Source of the DNA: Bacteroides sp. UBA7335
Lineage (GTDB): Bacteria > Bacteroidota > Bacteroidia > Bacteroidales > Bacteroidaceae
DNA: 56,284 nucleotides
Reading direction: 5' to 3'
Assembly: GCA_002471185.1 (NCBI GenBank)
Contig: DKPL01000003.1
Coordinates: forward strand, 1 to 56,284
Shown here one piece after another: positions 7,526-17,356 of this stretch (positions are counted from its first letter, which is position 1; each line of letters begins with the position of its first letter). Below the pieces are notes generated by a model. It did no database searches. It had not been told where the DNA came from and saw only the letters and a program-made list of their open reading frames with translations. A program made the position numbers and the translations under genes.

Positions 7526-8689
7526 ATGTTTAAGAAGACTTTTTTCTTAACGATGAGTGCCCTGTTTGCACTAACACTTATTGCTACATCGTGTAGCGAA
7601 GACAACAATGACCTCAAGACTGAGGTTGATGAAACTACCCCAGTTAAAACTAGTTTTAAGTTTCTGACAATCAATCACTCCAGTAGTCATGGAGACTCTC
7701 CTTCTTTGTCGCATGTAGCTCATGATGGAACAGTGACATCAGATGTTTTTTACTCTGCAAACGGAAGTACGATGCCTGATAAAATGAGTGAGTTTAACCT
7801 TATTGGTGATAAATTTTATGCCACTAGGTCGGGCTTAAATAGTAAATGGTATTTGGATGCATTTATTCACGTGATGGATACGGCTACTTTTAAAATAGAA
7901 AAGACTATTGAACTGAAATACGATGACACGCTTCAAGAGCTAAACTTGAACTCGACTGTAAAATTACCAAACGGACTGCTGCTTTCTGCCGGAGCATTAT
8001 CAAATGATGAAACGATACAGAATTTTGCTATCATTTCTCCTGATGATAATTCAATAGTTAGCAGTACTCGATTAGACTTTGCTGTGAAAAAGATGATTTA
8101 TACTCAGAATAAGATTTTTATGGCTGGTCCGGAAAGTAACTTTAAGCTAAATAAAATAGCCGTTATCGATGAAAATAACCCAAATGCGGAAGCCATACGT
8201 ACAATCTGCAATGGATCGCTTTTTGATGGCAGTAGCCCTACTATGTTGATTGACTCTAAAGGGATGATTTGGGCTGCAATTCATGATGAAGAAAGAGCAT
8301 CTGTTATCTGCATAGATCCTAAATCGGAAGCTGTAATTCATCGTATCAACTTGCCTTATTCTATAACCCCTTTGTCATCTGTAGGGATGGCCATTGACAA
8401 AGCGGCTAAATGGCTTTACATCAGAACGGGACGAGCTTTCTATAAGTTAGATACCTCCTCTGATAAAGAACCTGAAGATGTTGCGTTCGAAATAACTTCT
8501 GAAGTAGTAGATGGTGGCATGACTTGTGCAGACCTTAAAATGGGATATAACGGGAACTTACTATTTATTAGATCAATTTCTGATAAAGGGAAAAGTTGTG
8601 AGGTGTACGAGCTAAACCCTGAAACCTGGGAGACTGTTGAAATTTATACCACAAACATTAACTCAAGATATATTTATACAGTAAATTAG
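7526..8689 (+). CDS. Riboswitch-controlled surface lipoprotein, propeller-like
   Basis: The 387-residue product has a signal peptide ending in ATSC (Cys23 lipidated), followed by acidic residues (SEDNND), which fits the Bacteroides export signal for surface lipoproteins. The rest is beta-rich with repeated units such as FYATRSG, KIFMAGPE, GMIWAAIHDE and LLFIRSIS, suggesting a beta-propeller. It is the first gene after the cobalamin riboswitch. The next gene's ATG lies three bases after its stop, so it is almost certainly part of a B12 capture system. It is clearly diverged from the BtuG-like protein that follows. A role in binding B12 or another corrinoid at the cell surface is inference. Confidence 0.85.
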   Translation: MFKKTFFLTMSALFALTLIATSCSEDNNDLKTEVDETTPVKTSFKFLTINHSSSHGDSPSLSHVAHDGTVTSDVFYSANGSTMPDKMSEFNLIGDKFYATRSGLNSKWYLDAFIHVMDTATFKIEKTIELKYDDTLQELNLNSTVKLPNGLLLSAGALSNDETIQNFAIISPDDNSIVSSTRLDFAVKKMIYTQNKIFMAGPESNFKLNKIAVIDENNPNAEAIRTICNGSLFDGSSPTMLIDSKGMIWAAIHDEERASVICIDPKSEAVIHRINLPYSITPLSSVGMAIDKAAKWLYIRTGRAFYKLDTSSDKEPEDVAFEITSEVVDGGMTCADLKMGYNGNLLFIRSISDKGKSCEVYELNPETWETVEIYTTNINSRYIYTVN

Positions 8690-8691
8690 TG

Positions 8692-9789
8692 ATGAAAATT
8701 GATTTTATACAATATGGAAAGGCAACTCTTGGAGCGATGTTGCTTTGTGGCTTAGTAGTAGCCTGCGATAAAGAGGTTATCTACGATGACTTTACTCCCG
8801 ATGAAAACGACGATTGTCGTGCTGTTGTAGTCAACGAGGGACAGTTTGGCTACGGCACTTCTTCGCTTACTATGCTTACTCAGCAAGGTGTAGTGAAACA
8901 AGATGTGTTTCGTGGCGTCAACAATCGTCCTATGGGCGATGTTGCCCAATCTATGACACGCATTGGCGACAACCTCTATGTGCCACTCAATAACTCTCGT
9001 AAAATAGAGGTGTTCAATCACGAAACCTTCAAAAGTGTTGAAACGATATCTATCAACGAAGATGTTATTCCCATGTATGTGCAGCACTTGGGAGGCGACT
9101 CTATAGCTGTGACCGATCAGATGTGGCGTAACTCTGCCTCTAAGTTGATGATTATCGATATTAATCATGGTAGTCAGCGTGAGCCGCTACGTCGCTACGT
9201 GAAGATGGATGGACAAACATTTCAGATGGCATTGGTACAAAATAAGCTTTTTGTAGGAGGTAGCAAACTAGCCGTGTTCGATTTAGGAAATATCACCGAA
9301 AGCGGGCGTCGTCATGTTTTAACCTCAGGTGGTGAAACCATTCAAACGGTAGACTTCTCGAAGATTGTAACCGATAAGAATGGTAACGTTTGGGTGCTCA
9401 CTGCGTATTGGCTCTATTGCATCGATCCCAAAACTGAAAAGGTATTGCATACTCTCGATGTGGGCAGCTTGAATATTAATGCACGGGTTTCTAGCTTTGA
9501 TTGTTCGCCCGATGGGGGTACCCTTTATTTTAATGTTCACTCGTCTGTATATACGGTAAATGTTGATGATATAAAGGTGCCTACTGCTCCAATTATAGCT
9601 CCTGTAGTAGATAAAGCACGTACCATCTATCACATGTGTGTATCCAAAGAAAACACCATCTTTATGTGTGATGTGCTTTACGGTTCGCTGTCTCGTGCTA
9701 TTATTCACGAGTACGACCCCACTACAGGTCACACAGTTAGAGACGATTTTAAAGCGGGTATTTTCCCTCACGCTATCTATTTTAAATAA
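8692..9789 (+). CDS. btuG: BtuG-like surface lipoprotein (DUF5074/YncE-type propeller)
   Basis: BtuG proteins are outer-surface lipoproteins of Bacteroides that bind cobalamin with very high affinity and sit as a lid on BtuB. This 365-residue product (ATG at 8692; a GTG at 8689 is also possible) has a lipobox ending VVAC near residue 25. A seven-bladed-propeller-like body follows, starting with VVNEGQFGYGTSSLT and NRPMGDVAQSM and ending AGIFPHAIYF, all typical of the DUF5074/BtuG family. Its ATG is three bases after the stop of the preceding lipoprotein gene, and btuB starts five bases after its stop, indicating tight co-translation. The specific symbol rests on family features plus context. 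Confidence 0.88.
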   Translation: MKIDFIQYGKATLGAMLLCGLVVACDKEVIYDDFTPDENDDCRAVVVNEGQFGYGTSSLTMLTQQGVVKQDVFRGVNNRPMGDVAQSMTRIGDNLYVPLNNSRKIEVFNHETFKSVETISINEDVIPMYVQHLGGDSIAVTDQMWRNSASKLMIIDINHGSQREPLRRYVKMDGQTFQMALVQNKLFVGGSKLAVFDLGNITESGRRHVLTSGGETIQTVDFSKIVTDKNGNVWVLTAYWLYCIDPKTEKVLHTLDVGSLNINARVSSFDCSPDGGTLYFNVHSSVYTVNVDDIKVPTAPIIAPVVDKARTIYHMCVSKENTIFMCDVLYGSLSRAIIHEYDPTTGHTVRDDFKAGIFPHAIYFK

Positions 9790-9794
9790 GATTT

Positions 9795-11711
9795 ATGAGA
9801 TTTCGATTGTTTACAGGATTATTGTGTTTGGTAAGTTTTGTCTATGGGCAAGAGCGAATTCATGTTAATCTAGACACGGTAATGGTTGTTGGACAAAAAG
9901 TAGATAACCGCGGTGGAGTAGGGGTGCGCAAAACTCAGGTTGATAAAGGTGAGCTGAAGCGTAATGCTACTCGAAGCTTGTCGGAGTTGTTGCTCGAAAG
10001 TACCTCGTTGCAGATTAAAAGCATGGGGCAGGGGGCACAGGCTACTGTTTCTTTTCGAGGCACTTCTTCCAATCACACGCAAGTGCTATGGAATGGGGTG
10101 TCTATCAATTCGCCGCAGTTGGGCAGTTTCGATTTCTCACAAATTCCGGTTTACTTTGTTGATGAAGTTACCTTAGTACATGGTAGTTCTACCCCATATG
10201 CATCGAGTGGTGCATTGGGGGGAACCATCAACTTTGCTAACCAAAACACACCGGTCGATGGACTGAAGGTAAACACCATAACCGAGCTGGCTTCTAATCA
10301 TACCTTTACTCAGGCTGCTACGTTTCGCTATGGTGCGGGACGGGTCACGGCTACTACTCGAGGTTATTATCAGCAGTCTGACAACGACTATAAATACATA
10401 AACAAAGTATATAGCAACAACCACACCATCGAACGTCGCAAAGAGGCCGACTATAAACAAGGGGGATTTATGCAAGAGGTGGGGTGGCAAATCTCCGACC
10501 GAAATAAATTGGCATGGAGTGGCTGGTATCAAGCCGACTCTAGGTCTTTGCCACAATCTATTATTGTAAATGTTACTGCTTCGGAGCAAAGCAAATCGCA
10601 AAACTACCGCACCATGCTCAATTATGAACACATGGGAACAGTGCACCGGGTAAATGCTACATGGGCTTATCTGCATGGTAAGATGGATTATAAACGCGAC
10701 TTTGGTATGTCTACTACCGACCATAGTGTCAATATCTTCAATAGTGTGGTGGGCAATGCCGAGTATCGCTATTTGGGATGGAAGAAGTTGATACCTACCG
10801 CCCTGGTGAGCTATCGCTTCGATAATGTTAACTCCGACAATTACGAAGGCAACAGGGCTTCGCGCAATAGCTACTCGTCGAAGTTGTTATTAACCTATTA
10901 TGCGTTATCTCGATTGCAGCTTGATGCAAGTGGTACTCTACAAGGGGTCGATCGTAAAGTTTTTGGTACCTATTCGGTATCGGCACGCTATCGGTTGATT
11001 CCGCAATACCTAGAGGTGAAAGTTTCACAAAGCTACAATCATCGTGTTCCAACGCTCAATGATTTGTATTGGAACCCCGGTGGAAATCCTGACCTGAAAG
11101 ATGAAACGTCGATGGGGTGGGATGCTACTTTGTCATCGCACTATAACTTATCAAACAAGTTACTGCTCGAAGGCGAAGCAACCTATTACGATATGTACGT
11201 AGACAACTGGATTATGTGGATTCCTAAAGGAAATGGCTACATCTGGGAGCCTGTGAATTTTAGTAATGTGCGTTCAAGTGGTGTAGAACTTAACGCACGC
11301 ATTAGTTTGTTGCTAGGCAGATTCAGACAAACGGCTTCTGCCATCTATACTTATGCACGCTCGGTCGATCAAAGCAATCGCGGTGATGGGGTAGAAGGGA
11401 AACAATTGCCCTATGTGCCACGCAACCGCTGGAGTATTGGCTACCGACTGGAATATCGCAATCAGTGGTGGTTTCATTACAACTCATCTTACACCGGCGT
11501 ACGCTTTACTTCTGCTGATGAGTCTTATCAAACCAATGCTTACACGTTGCACAATTTTGAGTTAGGCTATCGCACCAAACGTATCAAAGAGAAGTATCAG
11601 TTGGCTCTATCGGCTAAATTAGAAAATGCATTCAATGCTTACTACGAAAGTACGCAGTATTATCCCATGCCATTGCGTATGCTTTGGTGCCGTTTGACTT
11701 TCGATTTTTGA
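9795..11711 (+). CDS. btuB: TonB-dependent vitamin B12 receptor BtuB
   Basis: BtuB is the 22-stranded outer-membrane channel that imports cobalamin using TonB energy. The 638-residue protein has a signal peptide cleaved after VYG, a TonB-box-like DTVMVVGQK near residues 25-33, a plug domain (ATRSLSELLLES, VSFRGTSSNHTQVLWNGVSI, GGTINF) and a beta-barrel ending in the aromatic terminal strand RLTFDF. It is the third gene of the riboswitch operon, right behind btuG, which fixes the substrate as a corrinoid. No SusC-type N-terminal carboxypeptidase-like extension is present. Inner-membrane BtuCDF genes are not in the window. Confidence 0.95.
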   Translation: MRFRLFTGLLCLVSFVYGQERIHVNLDTVMVVGQKVDNRGGVGVRKTQVDKGELKRNATRSLSELLLESTSLQIKSMGQGAQATVSFRGTSSNHTQVLWNGVSINSPQLGSFDFSQIPVYFVDEVTLVHGSSTPYASSGALGGTINFANQNTPVDGLKVNTITELASNHTFTQAATFRYGAGRVTATTRGYYQQSDNDYKYINKVYSNNHTIERRKEADYKQGGFMQEVGWQISDRNKLAWSGWYQADSRSLPQSIIVNVTASEQSKSQNYRTMLNYEHMGTVHRVNATWAYLHGKMDYKRDFGMSTTDHSVNIFNSVVGNAEYRYLGWKKLIPTALVSYRFDNVNSDNYEGNRASRNSYSSKLLLTYYALSRLQLDASGTLQGVDRKVFGTYSVSARYRLIPQYLEVKVSQSYNHRVPTLNDLYWNPGGNPDLKDETSMGWDATLSSHYNLSNKLLLEGEATYYDMYVDNWIMWIPKGNGYIWEPVNFSNVRSSGVELNARISLLLGRFRQTASAIYTYARSVDQSNRGDGVEGKQLPYVPRNRWSIGYRLEYRNQWWFHYNSSYTGVRFTSADESYQTNAYTLHNFELGYRTKRIKEKYQLALSAKLENAFNAYYESTQYYPMPLRMLWCRLTFDF

Positions 11712-11716
11712 TAAAT

Positions 11717-11758
11717 AAAGCGACCTACTGCTGTTGGGCAATAGGTCGCTTTCTTTTT
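11717..11758. terminator. Bidirectional terminator between btuB and the pectate lyase gene
   Basis: AAAGCGACCTA (11717-11727) pairs with TAGGTCGCTTT (11742-11752) and is followed by CTTTTT. The two flanking genes converge on it. Confidence 0.85.
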
Positions 11759-11776
11759 ATTGAGGTAGTGTAAGTA

Positions 11777-12859
11777 TTACTTTTTACTATCTAGTTTCTT
11801 TTTCCATTGATCATACTTCTTCAACACTTTGCTGCCGTGGTTGTTGTACCAGCTATAGCCGTTGCGACGCTCGTGGCCAATCTCTGCAATGTCGTTTTTC
11901 TTTACGCCATCGCGGTCGCTAAAGAAAGGTTGATTGGTATCTAAATCGTAAAAACGTGCCCAAAGTGGCTCACAGTCTGTGCAAGGCACCATGCGATAAT
12001 CCTTCTTACCATTGGCATCGGTGAAAAACTCTTTCTTCAAGCCGGTCACTTGTGATGTTTTAAACCACTCTACTGCTCCCTCAACCGATGCTATAATTTC
12101 GGGCGATGGGTTAGGAATTGTCATCAACAGCAATACAATATCGTCAGATTCTTGACCACTGAACGAAGGAAGTTCGTAAGCTCTTGCCTTTGCCGGCTCC
12201 AAAGTCACCTCGTCGTGTTGAGCACACCATACAGTCAGTTTATTATCTTTCTTGATTTGTGTAGCCAATATACATGATACTCCCTTATCAAACGAAGCAC
12301 GAGCTTGCTCTACAATGTTTTCGGGAACAAACTGATAGGGTGCTTTCTTTTCGTATATATCGCGCAAAAGCTTCATCACATTGATCATGGCATTGTCATT
12401 GTAAGTAATGTGAGTGTAGTAGCCTTTGGGACGAGGCCAGAATTGAGGCCATCCACCATTGGGATATTGTGATTTGAAAAGATATTCGATACCACGAATG
12501 GCTGCTTCCTTGTACTTCTCAACGCCGGTAGCATTATACATACGAGCCAAGTACTGGATTTCGGTACTGGTAGCTCCATTGTCTATGGTGCTTTCGTTTA
12601 CCTTATCTTTTAGTTTGAGTGCCTTTTCGTGATCTTCGGGAGTCAACACGCTTTGCATTCTGATATTTTTGGGCCATCCACCGGTAGTTTGCTGATACAG
12701 CAATACATTATCAGCTATTCGGGCTGCTTCGGGGGTGGTAAGAAACGAGTCTTCAAACTTAGGGGCATCTTTTACCCAATCTTTATATGACATAGGATTT
12801 TGTGCTACGGCAGGTAAGCCGCACACAAAAGCAGTCGCAATCAAAATGAATTTTTTCAT
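11777..12859 (-). CDS. Secreted pectate lyase, family PL10
   Basis: Pectate lyases cleave de-esterified polygalacturonate by beta-elimination, usually with calcium. This 360-residue protein has a cleavable signal peptide (to about VAQ20) and full-length PL10-type sequence: the N-terminal helical region with TTGGWPKN near 56-63, the repeated YPNGGWPQFWP near 133-143, and the C-terminal HERRNGYSWYNNHG segment that includes a likely catalytic Arg. It would act in the periplasm. Upstream on its strand TACCTTTG (minus strand, 12880-12887) is a good -7 box about 20 bases before the ATG, so it is probably transcribed alone. It fits the pectin theme of 37-45 kb. Confidence 0.92.
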   Translation of the reverse strand: MKKFILIATAFVCGLPAVAQNPMSYKDWVKDAPKFEDSFLTTPEAARIADNVLLYQQTTGGWPKNIRMQSVLTPEDHEKALKLKDKVNESTIDNGATSTEIQYLARMYNATGVEKYKEAAIRGIEYLFKSQYPNGGWPQFWPRPKGYYTHITYNDNAMINVMKLLRDIYEKKAPYQFVPENIVEQARASFDKGVSCILATQIKKDNKLTVWCAQHDEVTLEPAKARAYELPSFSGQESDDIVLLLMTIPNPSPEIIASVEGAVEWFKTSQVTGLKKEFFTDANGKKDYRMVPCTDCEPLWARFYDLDTNQPFFSDRDGVKKNDIAEIGHERRNGYSWYNNHGSKVLKKYDQWKKKLDSKK

Positions 12860-12948
12860 GATAATTAGTTTTTGTAATACAAAGGTAGCATGAAACGTGG
12901 TGTACTACTTTGTAATAATTGTTATATGAGGTGAATAAATTGACCTTT

Positions 12949-14292
12949 TTACTGTAAATAAACCAGTACATTGCCACTGATGAGCAATAATGATACCTCA
13001 CACAACTTGGTGTTGTACTCTGAGGTTAACAATCGTTCCTCAGCGTCTAGCAGACTTTTTTGAGCTTCGCGCATCTCTATTCCCGATAAATCGCCCAAGA
13101 GGTAACGCTCCATAGCAATGTTATAATTGTCTTTTGCGGTAATCAGGTTTTGGCGTTCAAGCGTAACCAACTTGAAGTTATTAAGATAGGATTGCCAAAT
13201 GTTGCTTAAGTCGGCTTTCAGGGCCAACTCTAACTCTTCGCGTTGCAGCTGTTTGTTGCGAATGGCGAGGTTGGCATTTTGCTTTTCGCGTCGGCGGTTG
13301 CCATCAAAAAGGTTGATACCTACCGTCACTCCACCGTTAAACCCGAAGTTGCTACGTTCGCTATTGGCATTGATATCATACTTATTGAAGGTATATCCAT
13401 AACCGGCATTCAACCTCACATAGGGGTAATTGCGCGAAAGTACCTTTTTGTAATCCAATTGAGCCAAAACCGTGTTTTGATCGGCTTTGAGCAAAGAGGC
13501 ATTGGTAAGTAGGGTAGATTGCCACAATTCATCGAAGTTAAGCTGCTCTTTGAGCACAATCAGGGTGTCGATAATATGAACCGGTATATCTATTTGTTTA
13601 ATGGCCATCCACTCATTCAGGTTGATGCACGAGGATTGAAGTGCCTCTTGTTGTTGCAAGTACTTGGCTTTGTCGGCATTGTAATCGACCTTTGCCTGTT
13701 GATAATCGAGCCCCGAGAAGTTGCCAATGCGATATCGCTCTTCTACAATGCGTAGTCGCTCAGCCGATAGTTTCACGGCATAATGCAAGTTGGCCAAGCG
13801 AATGTTTTGCTGAATGTAGTTGTAGTATTCGGCAGTTAGTCCTGCCACAAAGTCCTCGATAGCAATCCGAGTGTTTGTCTCGCCTTGGCGCTCAAGCTCT
13901 TTTAGTTTTTTATAGTTGGTCGAAATGTTGAAACCATCAAATAGTGTCCAGTTAAGGTTGACTCCGGCATTCAGGGTCTGATCAAATACATTGCGTTCAG
14001 AATTAACCTCACCGGTACTGCGAAGTGTGGCATTGGTATTCTCTACTGTTCCTCGATAGCTACCGCTTAAATCTACAGTAGGCAGATACCCGGCATTGCC
14101 CGGGGTGGCATTGTTGGCACTTATCTGTTGTTCGTTGTGAGCAATACGTAGCGAATAGTTGTTCTCCAATCCTATATTGAGACACTCTTGCAAACTAAGG
14201 GTATCATTGGCTGCCTGTTGAGCTGCTACCGAGATAAAACATCCACCAACGGCTACACTCAGTAATAAACATTTCCAACTTCTATTTTTCAT
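12949..14292 (-). CDS. TolC-family outer-membrane efflux protein
   Basis: The 447-residue protein has a signal peptide (cleavage near AAQQ) and the two repeated coiled-coil-rich halves of outer-membrane factors, with LSLQECLNIGLENNYSLR at the start of the first repeat. TolC-type trimers form the exit duct for RND pumps. The gene start overlaps the end of the RND pump gene by 11 bases, and the adaptor gene lies just upstream of that, so the three form an adaptor-pump-duct operon. The reading frame is intact and of normal length. Confidence 0.94.
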   Translation of the reverse strand: MKNRSWKCLLLSVAVGGCFISVAAQQAANDTLSLQECLNIGLENNYSLRIAHNEQQISANNATPGNAGYLPTVDLSGSYRGTVENTNATLRSTGEVNSERNVFDQTLNAGVNLNWTLFDGFNISTNYKKLKELERQGETNTRIAIEDFVAGLTAEYYNYIQQNIRLANLHYAVKLSAERLRIVEERYRIGNFSGLDYQQAKVDYNADKAKYLQQQEALQSSCINLNEWMAIKQIDIPVHIIDTLIVLKEQLNFDELWQSTLLTNASLLKADQNTVLAQLDYKKVLSRNYPYVRLNAGYGYTFNKYDINANSERSNFGFNGGVTVGINLFDGNRRREKQNANLAIRNKQLQREELELALKADLSNIWQSYLNNFKLVTLERQNLITAKDNYNIAMERYLLGDLSGIEMREAQKSLLDAEERLLTSEYNTKLCEVSLLLISGNVLVYLQ

Positions 14293-17200
14293 CTTCTTCG
14301 TTTTTAATGATAGCTGTTTTATTTGATCTGCTAGTCGATATAAAACTATAAATGGCGGGTACGATATACATGGTTAGTAGTGTAGAAATAACCATTCCGC
14401 CTACTACTGCGCTTCCCATGGCGATGCGTTGATTGCTACCCTCGCCCGATGCAACTGCCAAAGGCATCAATCCTAAAACGGTCGAAGCACTGGTCATTAA
14501 GATAGGACGAAGACGTTGCAGTGAAGCATCTTTGATGGCAGCTAGTTTCGATTCTCCCCACGCTTGTTTTTGGTTGGCAAACTCTACAATTAGGATACCA
14601 TTTTTTGCTACCAACCCAATCAGCATAATAATCCCAATCTGACTGAAGATGTTCATGGTGATACCACCAAAATGCATAAAGAGTAAGGCTCCTGCAATGG
14701 CCAATGGCACGGTAAGCATAATAATCAATGGGTCTTTGAAGCTTTCGAACTGAGCAGCAAGAATCAAGTAAATCAGTACAATGGCTAGAATGAAAGCAAA
14801 CATTAAGCTAGAAGAGCTTTCGCGGTACTCTTTCGAATCACCCGATAAAGCGGTTCGGAAAGTGTCATCAAGTGTCTCTTTGGCTATCTCGTCCATGGCA
14901 TCCAGTCCCTCACCAATTGTTTTGCCCGGTGCTAAACCGGCAGAGATGGTGGCAGATACAAAACGGTTGTATCGATAGAGCTGTGGCGGAGCAATGCCTT
15001 CGGCTAGTTCAATCAGGTTATCAAGCTGAATCATTTCTCCTTTGTCGCTACGGATGTAGATGGATTTCAAATCAGCAGGTTTGTTGCGCTGCTGACGGTT
15101 GATTTCGCCTAAGATTTCATACTGTTTTCCATTCATGTAGAAGTAACCCATGCGCTGACCGCTCAATCCGTATTGAAGGGTTTGTGCGATGTTGCGTGTA
15201 CTTACTCCCATCGTATTGGCCTTGTCGCGATTGATGTTGATTCTTGATTCCGGTTTGCTAAACTTTAAGTTAACATCAGCCATCTGAAAAGTGGGGTTTT
15301 CATAAACTTTGGTCATGAATATCGGCAATACCTCTTGAAGTTTCTCAATATTAATGGCTTGAAGCACATATTGCACAGGCATACTTCCACGGCGTCCGCC
15401 AAACGATGAGGCTTGTTGCACAAACGAGCGAGCCATGGTTTGTTTTTGCACAGCTTTTGATAATTTTTCAGCAACCTCCATTTGAGTGTAGTCGCGCTCA
15501 TTCATCTCTTTTAGGGTGATGCGCACATTCCCACTTCCACTCGATACACGTGCCGTTACTGCTTTAGCATCGGGCACAATAGAGTCTACCAATTGGTTGA
15601 TGTGTTCGGTATAGTCGCGTATATACTCATACGTTACCCCTTCTGCACCACGTGTAGAGATGGTAATCTGCGAACGGTCTTCCAACGGTGCCATCTCACT
15701 TGGAATGTGTGTCCATAGGTAGACAATCACGCCCAGCGTTAAAGCTGTAAAAGGTAAGGCAACCCAACGAACTTTTAAGAAACGGTCTAGTGACTGACTA
15801 TACAACCGGTTCATACCTTCAAAAAAGGGTTCTGTTTTTGTATAAAACCAGTTTTTCTTTTCGCGACGCACCAATAGTTTGGTAGCCAACATCGGTGTAA
15901 AGGTTAGTGCTGCAAAAGATGAGATAATAACCGAACCTGAAATAACGATGCTAAACTCGCGGAATAGACGACCGGTAATTCCATCCATAAATAAAATAGG
16001 AAAGAACACAGCAACTAGCGTAATGGTGGTGGAGATAACCGCAAAAAATATCTCTTTTGCTCCCTCAATGCCGGCTTCTTTGGGAGGCATGCCTCGCTCT
16101 ATGCGTACGTAGATATTCTCGGTCATAACAATGGCATCGTCTACTACCAACCCTACAGCCAAAACAACTGCTAGCATGGAGAGAACATTGATTGAGAATC
16201 CTGCCACATACATCACAAAGAATGCACCGATAAGAGATACCGGTATAACGATGCAGGGAACCAATGTTACGCGCCAATCGCGCAGGAAAAGAAAGATAAT
16301 CACAATAACCAATGCGAAGGCTATGAATACCGTGTCTTTCACCTCCTTGATGGAAGCACGAATAAACTTTGTGCTGTCGAATCCATAATCGTAATGAACA
16401 TCCTCCGGGAGGTCTTTCTTCATTCGTTCCATGCGGTCATAAACCGCGTCGGCAATCTGAATGTGGTTGGCACCTGGTTGAGGAGTAACTACTACACCCA
16501 CCATCGGCACACCGTTCATCTTCATGTAGCTTCGTATGTTGGCAGGTCCCAATTCGGCTCTACCAATATCACTAAATCGTATGATGCGGTTATTGTCTTC
16601 TTTTATAATTAGGTTGTTGAACTCTTCTGCCGTGTGCATCAAGCCTAAGGTACGTATGGTTAGCTCGGTTGTTTCGCCTTCAATACTACCCGAGGGAAGT
16701 TCTACATTTTCGCGGTCTACGGCATTTTTCACATCAATAGGAGTAACTCCGTATCCCGACATTTTAATGGGATCGAGCCACAAACGCATGGAGTATCTTT
16801 TTTCTCCCCAGATAGAAACTCCACTCACATCGGCAATGGTTTGAAGCTGCTCTTTTACGGTTAGTTCGGCAATTTCGCTGAGTTCAAGCAAAGAGCGCTT
16901 ATCGCTTTGCAACGCTACCATTAAGATAGGCATGGCATCTGCGTCTGCTTTCGAAACTGTTGGAGGGTCGCAATCGCGGGGTAAATAGCGCTGAGCACGC
17001 GACACTTTATCGCGCACGTCATTGGCTGCTGTCTCTAAGTCTACCGAGAGTTCAAACTCTACGGTAATGCTACTTTTGCCTTGTTGACTTACGCTCGATA
17101 AAGAACGAATGCCGGGAATGCCGTTGATGTTTTGTTCTAGTGGTTCGGTGATTTGGTTTTCTATTACATCGGCATTAGCACCGGGGTATGAACAGCTTAC

Positions 17201-17338
17201 CGAGATGATTGGATTATCTACCGAAGGATATTCACGTACTCCTAAATAGGTGTAGCCTATGATACCGAATATAAGTATGATAATGGTGAGAACTGTAGCA
17301 AGTACAGGTCTGCGTATGCTGAGTTCGGATATATTCAT
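14282..17338 (-). CDS. RND efflux pump, AcrB-type (HAE family)
   Basis: This 1018-residue inner-membrane antiporter has the standard RND architecture. There is an N-terminal transmembrane helix (VLATVLTIIILIFGIIGYTYLG), a porter loop, TM2-6 with the proton-relay pair in VVDDAIVMTEN, a second periplasmic loop, and TM8-12 with LIGLVAKNGILIVEFAN. These features place it with the hydrophobe/amphiphile exporters that use proton flow to expel drugs, bile salts or detergents, rather than with metal pumps. It lies between its periplasmic adaptor (18 bases upstream) and TolC partner (overlapping). Exact substrates cannot be read from sequence. No adjacent TetR- or MarR-type repressor is present. Confidence 0.95.
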   Translation of the reverse strand: MNISELSIRRPVLATVLTIIILIFGIIGYTYLGVREYPSVDNPIISVSCSYPGANADVIENQITEPLEQNINGIPGIRSLSSVSQQGKSSITVEFELSVDLETAANDVRDKVSRAQRYLPRDCDPPTVSKADADAMPILMVALQSDKRSLLELSEIAELTVKEQLQTIADVSGVSIWGEKRYSMRLWLDPIKMSGYGVTPIDVKNAVDRENVELPSGSIEGETTELTIRTLGLMHTAEEFNNLIIKEDNNRIIRFSDIGRAELGPANIRSYMKMNGVPMVGVVVTPQPGANHIQIADAVYDRMERMKKDLPEDVHYDYGFDSTKFIRASIKEVKDTVFIAFALVIVIIFLFLRDWRVTLVPCIVIPVSLIGAFFVMYVAGFSINVLSMLAVVLAVGLVVDDAIVMTENIYVRIERGMPPKEAGIEGAKEIFFAVISTTITLVAVFFPILFMDGITGRLFREFSIVISGSVIISSFAALTFTPMLATKLLVRREKKNWFYTKTEPFFEGMNRLYSQSLDRFLKVRWVALPFTALTLGVIVYLWTHIPSEMAPLEDRSQITISTRGAEGVTYEYIRDYTEHINQLVDSIVPDAKAVTARVSSGSGNVRITLKEMNERDYTQMEVAEKLSKAVQKQTMARSFVQQASSFGGRRGSMPVQYVLQAINIEKLQEVLPIFMTKVYENPTFQMADVNLKFSKPESRININRDKANTMGVSTRNIAQTLQYGLSGQRMGYFYMNGKQYEILGEINRQQRNKPADLKSIYIRSDKGEMIQLDNLIELAEGIAPPQLYRYNRFVSATISAGLAPGKTIGEGLDAMDEIAKETLDDTFRTALSGDSKEYRESSSSLMFAFILAIVLIYLILAAQFESFKDPLIIMLTVPLAIAGALLFMHFGGITMNIFSQIGIIMLIGLVAKNGILIVEFANQKQAWGESKLAAIKDASLQRLRPILMTSASTVLGLMPLAVASGEGSNQRIAMGSAVVGGMVISTLLTMYIVPAIYSFISTSRSNKTAIIKNEEDEK

Positions 17339-17356
17339 GATAAAAGATTGAGTAGA

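Noticed and set aside
9325..9771. Minus-strand ORF of 148 residues inside the BtuG-like gene
   Set aside because: It lies opposite a well-supported propeller gene and its translation has no family pattern.
10173..10724. Long minus-strand ORF (183 residues) inside btuB
   Set aside because: It is fully antisense to a clear TonB receptor gene, has no start context and no recognisable domain. It is a shadow of codon bias.
11717..11752. Shared GGTCGCTTT arm in the btuB and GAPDH terminators taken as a repeat family
   Set aside because: Two short terminator stems with a similar GC core can arise independently; no further copies are seen.
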